62,000 bases of DNA from Gnetum montanum (Eukaryota > Streptophyta > Gnetopsida > Gnetales > Gnetaceae), in assembly GCA_015680685.1 (NCBI GenBank), contig MNCI01016414.1, positions 1 to 62,000 on the forward strand, read 5' to 3'. The stretch's first letter is position 1. Each line of letters begins with the position of its first letter. The translations under genes and the position numbers were made by a program. The notes beneath the pieces were generated by a model. It searched no databases. It was not told where the DNA came from and saw nothing but the letters and a program-made list of their open reading frames with translations. Of the stretch, positions 1 to 10,979 are shown piece after piece.

Positions 1-5
1 AAGTA

Positions 6-1277
6 TGTACACTTGAAACCCATGAAGAGAATTGGTATGATGAAACTCTCGAATTTCTTAATACAAGGAAAATCCCAAATAATTTAACTACAAGCCAAAA
101 GAGAGCTTTCTTCAAAAGAGCACGAAGATTCATCATTAAAGATGGTATATTATATAGAAAGGATTTTTAGGTAGTTTTATTGGAATGTGTTCATAATTGT
201 CAAATTAGTTTCATTTTGGAACAGTTTCATGATCATTTAAATTTATTTTATGAATCCCCTAAGTTAACTATGCAACATATACTTCGATATGGATATTACT
301 GGTCTTCCATGTATCAAGACATTAATTCAAAAATCCAAAAATGCTATAAATGTCAAATTCATGGGCCCAAGATTAAAAGGGCTAGAGCCCCTTTAAAGTT
401 AGTAGTTGTAGATAGACCATTTCAGCAATGGGGTTTAGATTTTATTGGTACTATTACTCCTTCAAAAGCTGGACACAAGTTTATTCTCACAGGTACTGAT
501 TATTTCACTAAATGGTCTGAAGCAAAGGCTCTAAGAGGAAGTTCAGCATCAAATGTGATTAAGTTTCTAGAAGATCATATTCTCAATAGATTTAGTCTAC
601 CTAAAGTGTTAGTGTCAGACAATGGACCCAAATTCAAATTTGAAGAGTTTATCATATGGGCGTCTGAAAAATCCCTTTTCTTATTTTCCTCATCAAATTA
701 TTATCCTCAAGGAAATGGCCTAGCAGAATCCACCAATAAAAAGCTTATTGCTTATATCAAGAAATCGATGGATGAGAATCTAGAAAATTGGATCGATTAT
801 CTACAATCCGCATTATGGTCAGATCGAATCAGATTCAAGTAAGCTATTCGAACATCACCATATATCTTAGTTTATGGTTTGCCAGCAAGAATTACAAACA
901 AGATTGTAAGCTCAGCTTCTGAATTTATATAAAGATATAGTGAAAAAACTAATAAAGATAGGAATTTCATGACTTTTCTTATTAAAATAAAAGCTGAAAT
1001 AGATAAAGCAAAGGATAATTTGTTACGAAATACCTCTTAAGTTAAAATATGGTTTGATAGGAAAGCTCTAAAAAGAACTTTCAAGATAGGAGACCTAGTC
1101 CTGTTATGGAATATGAAGAAACTGAATAAGTTTACACCAATATGGATTGGTCCCTTTCAAATTACAAAGCAATTGTCAGAGGATACTTACAAATTAACTT
1201 TGGATGGCATGGAATTGCAATTTCCATATAATATTTTGCATATAAAACATTATTTGGGACAATTGCATATAGCTTGA
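6..1277 (+). pseudogene. R1: Tat-like Ty3/gypsy integrase, 3' end of pol
   Basis: One reading frame runs from the window edge to a TGA at 1275-1277, interrupted by in-frame stops at 168, 840, 930 and 1038 and without a frameshift. It gives a degraded zinc-binding domain ending in CYKCQ, and then the integrase core. All three acidic residues are visible: the D of WGLDFIG, the D of SDNGPKF and the E of GLAEST. A C-terminal part follows with SPYILVYGLP and the GDLVLLW and WIGPFQI motifs of the GPF/Y region. Integrase joins element cDNA to chromosomal DNA. The phrase YYPQGNGLAESTNKKLI and the absence of a chromodomain point to the Tat/Ogre side of Ty3/gypsy rather than a chromovirus (family knowledge). 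The earlier part of pol lies outside the window. The family is secure; the exact lineage is less so. Confidence 0.9.
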
Positions 1278-2343
1278 AGATGTCATTCCACAAAATAATA
1301 TATGTATATACTATTAGGTAAATATTAGTAGGAATATAGTATCAATTAATATGTTTAATTATTCTTTATTTAGATTAGAAAATAATTTTCCTTATAGTGA
1401 GGCAAGTGGAAGCCTACAAGTGAAACAAGTGGAATTCTACAATTGTGACAAGTGGAGAAGATGACTCATCCACTACTTGGTGAGGATTATGACAAATGGT
1501 TGGAATGCCTAAAAAGAAGGAAACTTGTTTGGAGGGATTTCAAATTTTTAGCACCTATAAAAAGAGGTTAGATTGCTTAGGATTTCTTCATCTTTCAATT
1601 CAAGTTGAGTAGTGAAAGTTAGAGAGGGCTAATGGAGTTTGAGAGAGCAATGAGAAAGCCTTTTATTCCATATGTGATGGGATGTTGCCCTGAGCATGTA
1701 TTGAAGGCTGATCTAAAGGCTAGATCTTGTGGAGCTCCAAAAGAGTGTCCTTTTATGGCTTGGTTGTCTGATGAATTTTCTTTTCTCACTAGAGGTTTGG
1801 ATATAGAGTCCAATGTTTGGGGGTGATATCAAGATTTCTCCAAATAAGAAGAAAAAAGAGAAGAACAACCAAGTACTGAAGAGTCATCATGGGGATGGGG
1901 AGAAGCCTTTGTCTCCCAAGAGGAAAATGAAGGACCTAATGGAGAAGAATAGAAAAGCTCATCTGGAAAAGAAAATGAGAAAAGTGCTAAAGGGAAAGCT
2001 CTAGTAGATCAAGTTCAGAGCTCCACCAAGCCGGAGAACAACAAAACTGCCTTCATCACATCAGAAATTTCCTATGAAATAGTAAGAGAGATGAGGATTC
2101 CTACTAGGGTAACCCTCACAATTCAATTTCCATCCCAAGAATAGTCTATGAAGGAGTTGATTATGTACAGTTTGATTTTTTCCTAGCAATGAGGTTTTTG
2201 TCCCATCTCACCTTATGTTAAATGGGAATTTTCCTCAAAAAAAAAATTTCTATTCAGCTGTAAAAATTTAATGAAAATTTTAGTATGTTTTAGTTTTGAA
2301 ATGAAGTTGCACAAGTTTCTTTAAGCCTTTAAGGGGGAAGAAA
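1278..2343 (+). other. R1: region between integrase and polypurine tract
   Basis: About 1.07 kb separates the integrase stop from the polypurine tract. Near its start lie several copies of an ACAAGTGGA-like word (about 1405-1460) and a TATA-like TATAAAA at 1556-1562. Two overlapping open stretches follow: 1632-1826, and 1813-2004, which is lysine-rich. I recognise no domain in either. Tat elements often carry extra ORFs here, so a decayed downstream ORF is possible. An LTR fragment with its own promoter is an alternative. No function is assigned. Confidence 0.4.
2331..2343 (+). promoter_or_regulatory. R1: polypurine tract before candidate 3' LTR
   Basis: A run of thirteen purines, AAGGGGGAAGAAA, is followed directly by TGTTGG at 2344. 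In LTR retrotransposons the polypurine tract primes plus-strand DNA synthesis and sits directly before the 3' LTR, which starts with TG. The position downstream of the integrase fits. Confidence 0.6.
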
Positions 2344-3930
2344 TGTTGGTACATTTGGCCATTTCATGGAACAGTAAAATTCATTTTAAACATTATTCTA
2401 AGAATGGGAGAGTGTAAGTGTGTTATTTCATACCATTGGTATGGGATCTAGGGGAGACCATAATATTATTGGTGGAAATAATGATGCACATATAAAAGAT
2501 AGTGAATAGAAGATTGCAAGAGATAATGTGCCAATGATGAATGAATTGACAAGCAAGGAATTCTTCATTGTCAGAAATATGTTCAGGAATTGATCATTTG
2601 GGTACTAGTAAAGAATGAGATAAGGAAACTAGAAATGAAAATTAAAAATTAAAAATCAATAGATTTTATGAATAATAAAATGGGAGAATATCAGTGGATG
2701 TTTGCTAAAATGATGTTTCAAAATTTACCCACAAATTTTAAAGGCCTGTTCTAGAATGGGTAGGAATTCCATCATCCATGATCCACGTTTAAATTTTTTT
2801 CAAAAAAAAAAAGGGAAGGAGACTCTGGTGGGCAAACAGAACTGTGGCAGCAATAATCTTCCAAGTTGTGCAGTCCAAAATGGATAGAAGTTCCTGCATA
2901 CAGCAAAGTATTTGCCATAATGAATATTTAGGCATTGAGGACAGTTCATGGACGTAGGCACTGGATATTTCTTGGAGACAGATGCAGATAGGGTTCTCAC
3001 AAAGTTAAGAAGGCATTCTTGGTAGTGGGAAAAATTCTGAAAATCTCATCAAAATCACGGCCCGCAGTGCTGCACCTCTTCAATTTTCTAAAGAAGCAGT
3101 GTAGATTCAAAAATAGCGCACAGGCCTAGGGTTCTGGCACAGTGTGCAGGTCTGCGATTTCATCACGATGCGGATTCCGACACAAGCGCGATGGTCCAAA
3201 CCCTCACTGGAAAGTACGAATGTACCCTTGGGGTTTCTACAATGGCTCATGCAGATAGCAAGAAAATCCATGGGCAGGAAGGCTGCAAGGAAAGCAACTC
3301 CAATGACGGGAGAAGTAAAGTTTCAGGCCTGAAACTATTTCTGTTCCAGAGATTGGTGCATGAAATCACGCAAGGTTTTAAAACAGATTTGTGTTTCTAG
3401 CTCGTCATCGTAATTCACAATACTCTATTGCAGGGATTTTCCAGTTGCGATCTCACCAAACAGGCTTGGGCTTTCCCAAGGAATGCATTTCAAATTTTTT
3501 CAGGCAGTAATCACAAATGTCATTCACTCTTGGAACCTGCAATCCAAAGCAGCAGCCATGCCCGATGCCGATGCATTTGATATCGCATACCAGTCCACTG
3601 AACACAGCAATGGAGACACAAAGGCACACTAAGACAGGTGTATAATTGAACCCTCAAAGCAAGAGATATTTTAAATGATGCTGGAGTTGCAGTTTAATTT
3701 ATCGCTGAAACTTACCATTAATTTAATTATTCCAAGTGCTCGGCTGAAGACTTACCTTTAATTTAGTTATTCCAAGTCTTAAAACATTCTTAAAACATTA
3801 TTTTTTCAAACATTATTATATATATAAGTTACTACTCATAAAATATTGGCAATATTAATGTTAGCATAAATTCCTCCTAACTTTATGTATAACTTCCTAA
3901 CTACATAACTTCCTCCTAACTAGATGGGTA
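2344..3930 (+). other. Candidate LTR start followed by unassigned DNA
   Basis: The TGTTGG at 2344 is a plausible LTR start, but I could not find a matching end or a second copy, so the LTR length is unknown. From about 3000 to 3620 the sequence is visibly richer in G and C and less repetitive than its surroundings. It contains short overlapping open frames around 3144-3400 with no recognised domain. It could be part of a long LTR, a captured gene fragment or old host DNA. Confidence 0.3.
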
Positions 3931-4998
3931 AGTTGTAACCTCCTTACTTGGGAGAAAATTTAGCTAGGATATTTTGGAATGTAACTACCTTATGAACCTT
4001 ATAAAAGGGCTTCAGGGGTAAGAATATGGGAGATCATACTTTGGAGAAGACACTTGATACATCACACTTTGGAAAGGCTACTATCTAGTACTTGGACTCT
4101 CACTTGAAGACACACTTTGAGTCTTGGAAGAAGAGCATTTGTACAAAGAAAGTGTGAAAGATTGCTTGTAAGATAACCTTCTAAAGAAAATATTTTAGCC
4201 TCTTTGTCATGGTCCTATGAGTTATGTTTTTTCTTTTTTATTTTGTTTAAATTGTTTAGCTAGTGGTTTAGATAGTATCATCCTTGGCAAGTAATTTTGG
4301 GATTTTTAGATTGCTCTTATTGTTCTTATTTCCCAATAGAAAATTTTTGTTAAAATTTTGCCATAGAAGTGCTTGTGTTTAAAAGCCTTAAGAGCATTTT
4401 AGTAGTAAATTTTGTTATTGTGCAACATATAGAAACTACTATTGAGATCGTTGTAAGAGAGCCTTTGTTTGTAGTCATGTTGTTGAACGATTCAATAGTC
4501 AAAAGGGTTTACAAAATCTTTGGTATTTTGATGGGACCAGAATAGCTTTATTTTATCTTTAAAGTGAATCTCCATGGTATTTCAATCAGAAATTGTCAGT
4601 CTTTTGAAGTTTCTATTGAATGCAATTGTTGACATCCATTATCTAGCCAAAATGGAGTCTCGTACGTGATAGTTTACGTAGCAATTTTTTTGGTAGCATA
4701 GTAGGATTGTCTTGAAGAAATTGCTTATTTGAGCCTTGGAAGTTTAAAAAATTCGTAGATATTGAATTTGGGATAGCTTTATTGCGAAGTGTTTACTCGT
4801 GTCATTTTACCTTGTTTAAATATTTGAGGTCTACACAAATCTGCTTTATTTTCTGTCTATTTCCATCAAATCTTGCTCTATTTCTAGTTTTCTTGTGGAA
4901 CTATCTCTTTCTCTAGGGAAAATTAGAAGTAGATTCACAGAGTTGTGCTAAATGTTTTTTGCAAAATTTTATTTGTTACAAGTAGGTATTATAAGGAC
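3931..4998 (+). repeat. Candidate LTR with TATA box and primer-site-like end
   Basis: A TATA-like TATAAAA at 4000-4006 is followed by about 970 bp without coding potential, ending in TTTGTTACA at 4980. Two bases later (4983-4998) comes TAGGTATTATAAGGAC, which loosely resembles the initiator-methionine tRNA primer site TGGTATCAGAGC. This is the arrangement of an LTR end plus PBS on the + strand. TGTAAC at 3934 would match the TTACA end as an inverted repeat, but it would leave a very short U3. It could instead be the end of a long LTR starting at 2344. Boundaries are uncertain. Confidence 0.3.
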
Positions 4999-5354
4999 CG
5001 CGTAGACTAGGCAATTAAACAAAATAGGAACTCTCAAAAACTCATAGTACTTGGCAAAGTTGGTTGAATCTCTTTAAGATAAGTCATTTGTAGTTTACAC
5101 ATAACACAATCATTTCATATTTCACAACTGCACACCGCAACAGCACACACACATACTCACATTAACTACTGAGTCTATTTGGAGGTATTTGGGCCTTGGT
5201 GTTTCCAGAGACCAGCAAGCATCTAAATCCTGTTCAAGGACACTCGTTGGTAGTCACGTCCCAAAAGGTCCCCACCAAGAAGGTTATGCTATGCTACATG
5301 TAAAATTTTCTTGTATATAGTGCTAATGTTTGGGTCCTTCATTGGTGCAGAGTT
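4999..5354. other. Unassigned 0.35-kb stretch
   Basis: No ORF or known motif can be supported. ATGCTATGCTACATG near 5286 resembles the GCTACG-type words that recur through element N1. The 3' LTR expected for N1 on this side was not found. Confidence 0.3.
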
Positions 5355-5431
5355 ATGTTGAAACACATTTTGATTTTCTTAAAAATCATAGGAGTCCTGT
5401 GCTGCCTAAGCGAACCGGTGGCCAATGTCCT

Positions 5432-5456
5432 CCCCCCCCCCCCCCCCCCCCCCCCC
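5432..5456 (+). repeat. Poly-C run of 25
   Basis: Twenty-five consecutive C residues follow GTCCT. Read as protein it gives a proline run, but that frame is short and unsupported. The opposite strand is a G run that could form a quadruplex. Homopolymer length may be unreliable in an assembly. Confidence 0.9.
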
Positions 5457-7389
5457 ATGCACGTGTGGAGTAGTAGGTGGCCTAGTTCTAGGAGGCTGCA
5501 TGGGACTTCCTACAGTTCCTCCTCCAGCACTTTAGTGTGATTGTTTGGTCACACTTGTTGGTGGAGATAGCAACTGCAATCATAGAAACCCTGTTCCCTG
5601 GGGAAAACCGTGGTATTTTGAAATTTTGGACTAATGGTTCAATCAAGGGGGAGTAGGTAGAAGGTTTCAACCAGCATCTAAAAAGCCTAAGATGCTTAAG
5701 CTAGATTTGGGAAATGCCTGAGTATAAGTGCTACCACTTATATAACACGTTGTTTTTTGTCCATCACATGGGCACCTACTCCTGGAGCCATTTATTTTTC
5801 CGACGGGTGAGTTCTACAAAGGTATTTTGTTGTGTAATCCATGTTATGCTAGGCACAGGTATTAACAGTGTATATGTTCATCATTTTTTTGTTACCAAGT
5901 TTTTTATTGACAAGAGTGGTCTTCATGGTGACACAGATGCCTTGTCATTAGCACAGATGGCCCTACGGGAATTTTCCTTCACTGGGAATGTGTGTGCCAG
6001 TCTGATAGGCCAATTTGGAGGTGAGTTCAAAACTTATCCAACATAGTATTCCCAATTTTATTTGAAATGTAAAGAAGCTAGTTGGTTGGATAGGGAATGG
6101 GCATCCCTCAGGCTTCTCACCGTCGAAGACATTTTGGTGGATCTCCCACCATTTCCCCTGCTGTTGAAATCTAGTATGCTAAAGTGTAAATTCACTGCTA
6201 AATGCCTAAGTAATGTTTATGTTTTTATAAACCTCCTTTTTCTTTTTGCATCTTTGATTTTTCTTTTTTTTTATTATTTCTTGGATCGTTTTAATAGAGA
6301 AGAAAGCCTAGGAGGTGACTGTGATTACCTCCAAGCGCAATGATACCAACCTCTTCTTTAATTATAGGGAGATGGAGGAGACCCAGTGTTGGCTCTAAAA
6401 TGGGGACCCAACCATGCTAGTCCATAACCTTCAAGAGGTTGGGCTTATGGAATTGTTTTTGGTGGTTAACCCAAGTGTCCCGCCTACTGAGATGCTTTCC
6501 CTAGCTGTCTCCTTCTCTGAAAAGGTAGACTACTTTCGTACATGTGTTCATGGTGTTCATGTGATGCTTGATGTTAATGATCAGTTGTTCATAGACCTTT
6601 TTAGTGCCCCCTCTGATGGTCTTCCCATGGGAGAAAAATCCAAGAAAGATGCACACCATCAAGATGACATTGAGGAGTGGCTAGGGGCTACCAAGGACTG
6701 AAAGGGGATTTATATAGAGAAAGTTAAGCTATGGGTGGCCAAAATGGTTTAGCCTATCTTCTGTGCCTGTGCCTTTCCTAAGCTGCTGTCCCAAGGAAAA
6801 ATCATTGGGATTGAGTAGGCTCAGATAATGAGGGATTTCATGGAAGAAGGGACCCATTACAATTGGGCCAAGCACCTTTGCAAAGGCATGCAAGCTGAAA
6901 TGATCAAACTTCGCAAGAAGCTTGAATCCTGTTTCAACGTGCACCATGCCTTTTTCATAGCCTGATTATGATGTTTTAAGGAATTCTTAGTAGTCTGCAA
7001 GAATGGGATCTAGGTACTACAAGATCATAGCCAGATCTCCAAACCGTGGATCTGCCAAATTTTTCATACCACCCGATCTCATGACCCCCTAGAAGCTATC
7101 GGGAAATCGTTCTCAATGATGACTAGGGATCGGGTGGCATGCAACTTTTGGGCCAAGGATAGCATGGGAGAGGCATCCCCCATCACCACCGGTAGTGTGA
7201 CAAGGGGGGAATGCCTCATTGCAGAGACAGTGATGACCAAGCTACAATGCAAGAGGTCCCGCCTTACCGATGAGACCCCCCATGCTAACGAAGAAAGGGG
7301 GAAGAAGCTACAATTCAAGCTTTGTAGAGTGTAGCCTCCAATTGGTAAGTATTCGCACTTTTTTTTTTCTAATGTTTTCTACTCTTTGT

Positions 7390-7405
7390 TACGCTAGATA
7401 GCGTA
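7390..7405. repeat. Small palindrome inside the antisense-ORF intron
   Basis: TACGCTA, a two-base centre (GA) and TAGCGTA form a perfect 7+2+7 palindrome inside the 121-bp intron 7345-7465. The same core with a two-base centre makes the large palindromes in the N1 LTR near 14.8 and 15.0 kb, which links the intron and the LTR to one element. Confidence 0.8.
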
Positions 7406-9191
7406 GATAGCATAGCATCTAATTTAGATTAGTACACTTTACTAACTACGACTATGCTTTATCAGTGGAGGAAGATGAAGAAGAAGAGGGAGAAGAGGTG
7501 GTGGCCCCTAAAACAAGGGCAACTAGCAAAAACGAGGAGACCCCAACTACGAAGGAGAAGGCCCCTATCGATGAGGAAGGTGCCCCTGCTACAGAAGAAA
7601 GGGCCTTAACTGGTGTGGAGGAGGTCTCTACTGATGAAGAGGAGGAGGAGGAGGAGGCCCATGTCAATGAAGAAAGGGGCCCAACCAATGACAAAGAGGC
7701 TCCTAGCAACCAGGACAAGGCCCCAGCTGATGACCCTTTCACAAAGAGTAGCTTAATGCTAGAGGGGCATATGAGCATCGAGGATGCTACTATGCTATTG
7801 GGTCAGCTAGAAGGAGAGGGGCTCCATTTTGATGCTGGTGAGTTTGATCACATATTTGACAATGTTTCGATGGGTGACACCCTCGCTATCACCCCTAAGG
7901 GTTTGTTGGGTAGGATATTTACATTGTCATTTATGTCATTGATCAGCCCTATTATGGTTCTCTCCAATTTAACTAACACATTTTATCATGTAGTTGATAC
8001 CACTGTTGACACCCCTAGCCCATCCTCACTCCACTTGCAACCATGGACCAAAATCCTTGATAAGTTTACTTTAATGGAAGGGGTGGTCAATGACATGATC
8101 GACCGTGTAAGGCAGGTTGACCCATAAGTGGGTAGGTTAAAGTGCAATGCTAGACTTTACATTGTTGTTGCATTCACTATGCCTTTGTGACTAATGCATT
8201 TTTTTGTACGGTTGGTAGCTTCTCATCTCAAGTGGGATCCTAAGTGAGCTGTTAAGGTTGACGTTGTGCCTACATTTCCCTTAGAGGTGACCAAAGTACC
8301 TCGTCATGTACACGATGAGGCAAGCCAATGTGCCTTGTACATGGCACACTCCTTGTGGGAATGTAGGTGCATGAATGAACACCTCTGGAAATGGGTCCAA
8401 AGGCTTGAAAAGGAGAAGGCCAACCTGACTACTCATGTGGGAGATCTCCGCTCTAGGAACGAATTCTTGTTGGCATGAGACACCAACGATGGCAGTTGGC
8501 GCACAGTCATCATTAACTACGTGAGGTACTAGATGGCTGTGTAGTGCAACAATGAGACCACCCATGAGATAATAGAGTAGCACATGCAAATGGACCTATT
8601 AGCCCAGAAGAACCAAGACTAGAAAGATTACAACACTAGGGTTTATGAGTGGGGGTAGGCTCAGAAAAATCATAAGCATATGTATAAGCTAGAACGTGCC
8701 ATCTATCATAACCAATACAGGGATGTCTTAGTCAAGTTACATACTCATGAGGTATTCCTTAATGTTATTGGTGCTTCTGGGGCTTACAACAGGTTCATGC
8801 AATAGGTGACAGTGAGTGAGTCCCCCGAAAGGCAAGTCACCTTTTCTACGAGTGAGACCACCACTGCCGCCTTTTCTCCTAGACCCCCAAGATGGACATC
8901 CATAGAGAAGGAGAAAGTTGCTACAAGCATTTACTTGGGAGACAAGAATTGGGCTGACATCATGAAATAGGAGATCTTTCAACACCTGGTAGCAGGACTA
9001 GATCAGATACCTCCCAAAGTAGATGCAGGGCTATCTCGGGTTAGTTATCCTTTGGCGTAGCAACAATTTATTTTGTTGGGGTCTATTTTCTAGCTTTATC
9101 TAACCAATTTAACTTTTTTATGGTGCAAGATCTAGATGAAAACACAAGGCCTACTGAAGCAAGAGATGGTGGAACGGGCAAAGGGTCATAG

Positions 9192-9640
9192 TGTAGCAGT
9201 TGACCATTTTATTTGAATTGAAAGAATGTTACAAACATTGTTATTTTGTGAAAGAAAAAATGAAATATGAAGAGATTTTTTTTCTCATGTGTTATATGTT
9301 GCATTTATTTTTATTTTATTTTATTATATTTTCATTTATGGATTGAATTCATCGTGAACATCTCATTTTAGTTTTAGGCCATTTCAAGCCATAACGGTAG
9401 TTTTAGGCCATTTCGGGCCTTTGCTAGATGATGATAAAGGAAAATTTTGCCAGTTTTAGGCCTTAGCAGGCCATGGCGTAATGCAAATGGAGGACATGTG
9501 AATGGTTTAAAGAATAAGTTAGACACCTAGCAAAAATGAGTAAATGTGAAGAAAACAAGGGATAGATGTATAATGGACATTAATTGGGTAAGGAATAGTG
9601 GAGTTGTTACGCTACATGAGTAATGATAATCCTCGCAATT
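9192..9640. repeat. N1: spacer between convergent ORFs with TTTTAGGCC repeats
   Basis: The gap between the end of the + strand ORF and the end of the minus-strand protease holds GTTTTAGGCC three times (9371, 9400, 9453). The first two continue as ATTTC. The rest is AT-rich and without coding potential on either strand. No RT or integrase sequence is present, although pol would normally follow the protease here. Confidence 0.6.
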
Positions 9641-10440
9641 GCTTTCTAACCTATCATGGGTTTTGCGACATGTAAGGTCGAGAGGCTTTATTGCAGTATT
9701 CTTCTACATCATTGTCTACCGCTTGAAAAGGCAACTCGATCCATGTAGTTTTGTTTTCTAAGCCAGCATCTTGGGCTAGCTCTTCTGTCAAATAGTTAGT
9801 GTCGGTAGAAAAAAGCGCATCATTCTCAAAGGTTATGACCTCTAAGCCCTACTCCATATCTACATTATTTATTGCCTGGGTTGTCACCTCGTCATCATGG
9901 ATCACCACCTCCTTGCCTATGTAAGGTAGATGGATTTCCTAATGTATGGGTGAAGAGACAACCCTGAGTTGGGCTAACCATGATCTCCTAAATATTAGGT
10001 TAAACCTGGGCATCTCTTCCATCAGAACTATTCCCTTGCCACGAAATCAATGTGGATAGTGCCTTTCACCCCGACCCATGCCTTGTTGAATGACTTTAGA
10101 CATGACATTGTCGTGGGTTTGATTTGGTCTACCAAACCCAATTTGTCCCGTCATTAACGTGCACTTTTCAGATCTTATGTTGGGCAACTTGAATTGTGAT
10201 GAATAGGGGTGTTGTTGTCACCAAACACTTTTTAGGGTCTTCCTTAATGGACTCATCACAGAATGTCAGTTGAGATGGCCATGGTTCTTCAGGCGTAGAA
10301 CGAAGCATAACCAAATGGATTTCTTTCTCCTCTACCGACATGTTCTCATCAACTGATATGGATGTTAACATGTGAACCAAAGCCTCACGGTGTGCTGTGG
10401 ATGTCATTACCAGGTCGTACAGGCTCAACATTGTGTTCTT
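9640..10440 (-). pseudogene. N1: Tat-like aspartic protease region
   Basis: The minus strand encodes SLYDLVMTSTAHREAL, then an acidic stretch and PLFITIQVAQHKI (10431-10168). This matches the linker that precedes the protease in Tat-type Ty3 elements, where LYELLMTS and PLHISV blocks occur (family knowledge). Further on come GVKGTIHIDF and, in another frame, MPRFNLIFRRSWL, which correspond to the protease C-terminal end (YN-LLGRPWL in relatives). The active-site Asp-Thr/Ser-Gly is not recognisable and frameshifts separate the blocks, so the enzyme is dead. It lies directly after gag in the same direction, and after it the sequence ends in stops with no RT. Confidence 0.65.
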
Positions 10441-10979
10441 TTGTTTTAGAGCATTTTTTACCTTAGTAAGAGCACTTAGAAGGTCTTGTCCACCTTCCTA
10501 TTGTTTTCTTCCCTTCTCTTCCTCCATTCATCCTAGAAGATGAATTTCCCAAGGAGGAGTAGTTTTGAGTTTGGGGCTAGACCCTTTTGGGCAAGGTGGC
10601 GATGACCGTGCATGTGTAGCGATGTTAAATTTTGGTGATGAGGTGGGCATAGATGTAGAGGATGAAGGAGTAGGCTTGGAAGGACTTGGGGTGGTACGTT
10701 CCATAGCTGTTTCCCCTATTAGACGCTCTTCTTGTTTCCTTGAATGAGAAGGCTATGAGGTCGTCTTATGCTGGTTTTTTGGAATGAGGGTAGTTGAGTG
10801 GTTTGGCCCCCTGATGATGAATGGTGTTTGTGGTGTTAGTGTTGGCAGTGGTGTAGTTTTGATTACAAAAGGTGCAAGGGCAGATGTTCAAGGAGGGACC
10901 TTAAGGACAAATGGTTGTTGTGGTATCTTTTTTGCTATTTTTAGTGTCGCTATGCTACGTTGAGATATAAGAATCACAA
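10441..10979 (-). other. N1: degenerate linker between gag and protease
   Basis: This 0.54-kb piece lies inside the gag-protease region. The minus strand is interrupted by many stops. The + strand ORF at 10565-10747 is judged a shadow. No domain is recognised. Confidence 0.4.

Larger units (their letters stand above)
5355..9191 (+). pseudogene. N1: antisense intron-containing ORF, plant-mobile-domain-like
   Basis: A series of + strand open stretches lies antisense to N1 gag-protease. The best are 5714-6046, 6062-6343, 6414-6701, 7116-7334, 7465-8127 and 8266-8478. They are separated by GT-AG introns, for example 7345-7465 (GTAAGT donor), 7910-7993, about 8132-8218 and 9040-9129, with a final exon ending at TAG 9189-9191. 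The part near 6530-6700 (LFIDLFSAPSDGLPMGEKS) resembles the LGLP-DG-P pattern of plant mobile domains. The 7465 exon begins with an acidic Glu/Asp/Lys-rich stretch, and 8266-8480 looks coiled-coil-like (LEKEKANL). Stops in every part show decay. Tat retroelements are known to carry antisense ORFs related to plant-mobile or gypsy-type transposon proteins. Assignment to that class is inference, and the function is unknown. The ORF faces the protease tail to tail, 0.4 kb away. Confidence 0.5.

Noticed and set aside
3934-4980. Solo LTR
   Set aside because: No flanking duplication found, and a primer-site-like sequence follows, which argues against a solo LTR. Kept only as a candidate LTR.
2344-5354. 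3' LTR of N1
   Set aside because: No stretch matching the N1 5' LTR (13625-15393) was found here. Only a short GCTATGCTAC word near 5286.
5355-5540. ORF with a proline run as a separate protein
   Set aside because: The proline run is produced by the poly-C tract, and the frame ends soon after in low-complexity serine. No domain or support.
7452-7778. Serine-rich minus-strand ORF
   Set aside because: Exact shadow of the acidic Glu/Asp-rich exon on the + strand.
9371-9475. CRISPR-like short repeats
   Set aside because: Three short irregular copies in a eukaryotic retroelement. No spacer regularity.
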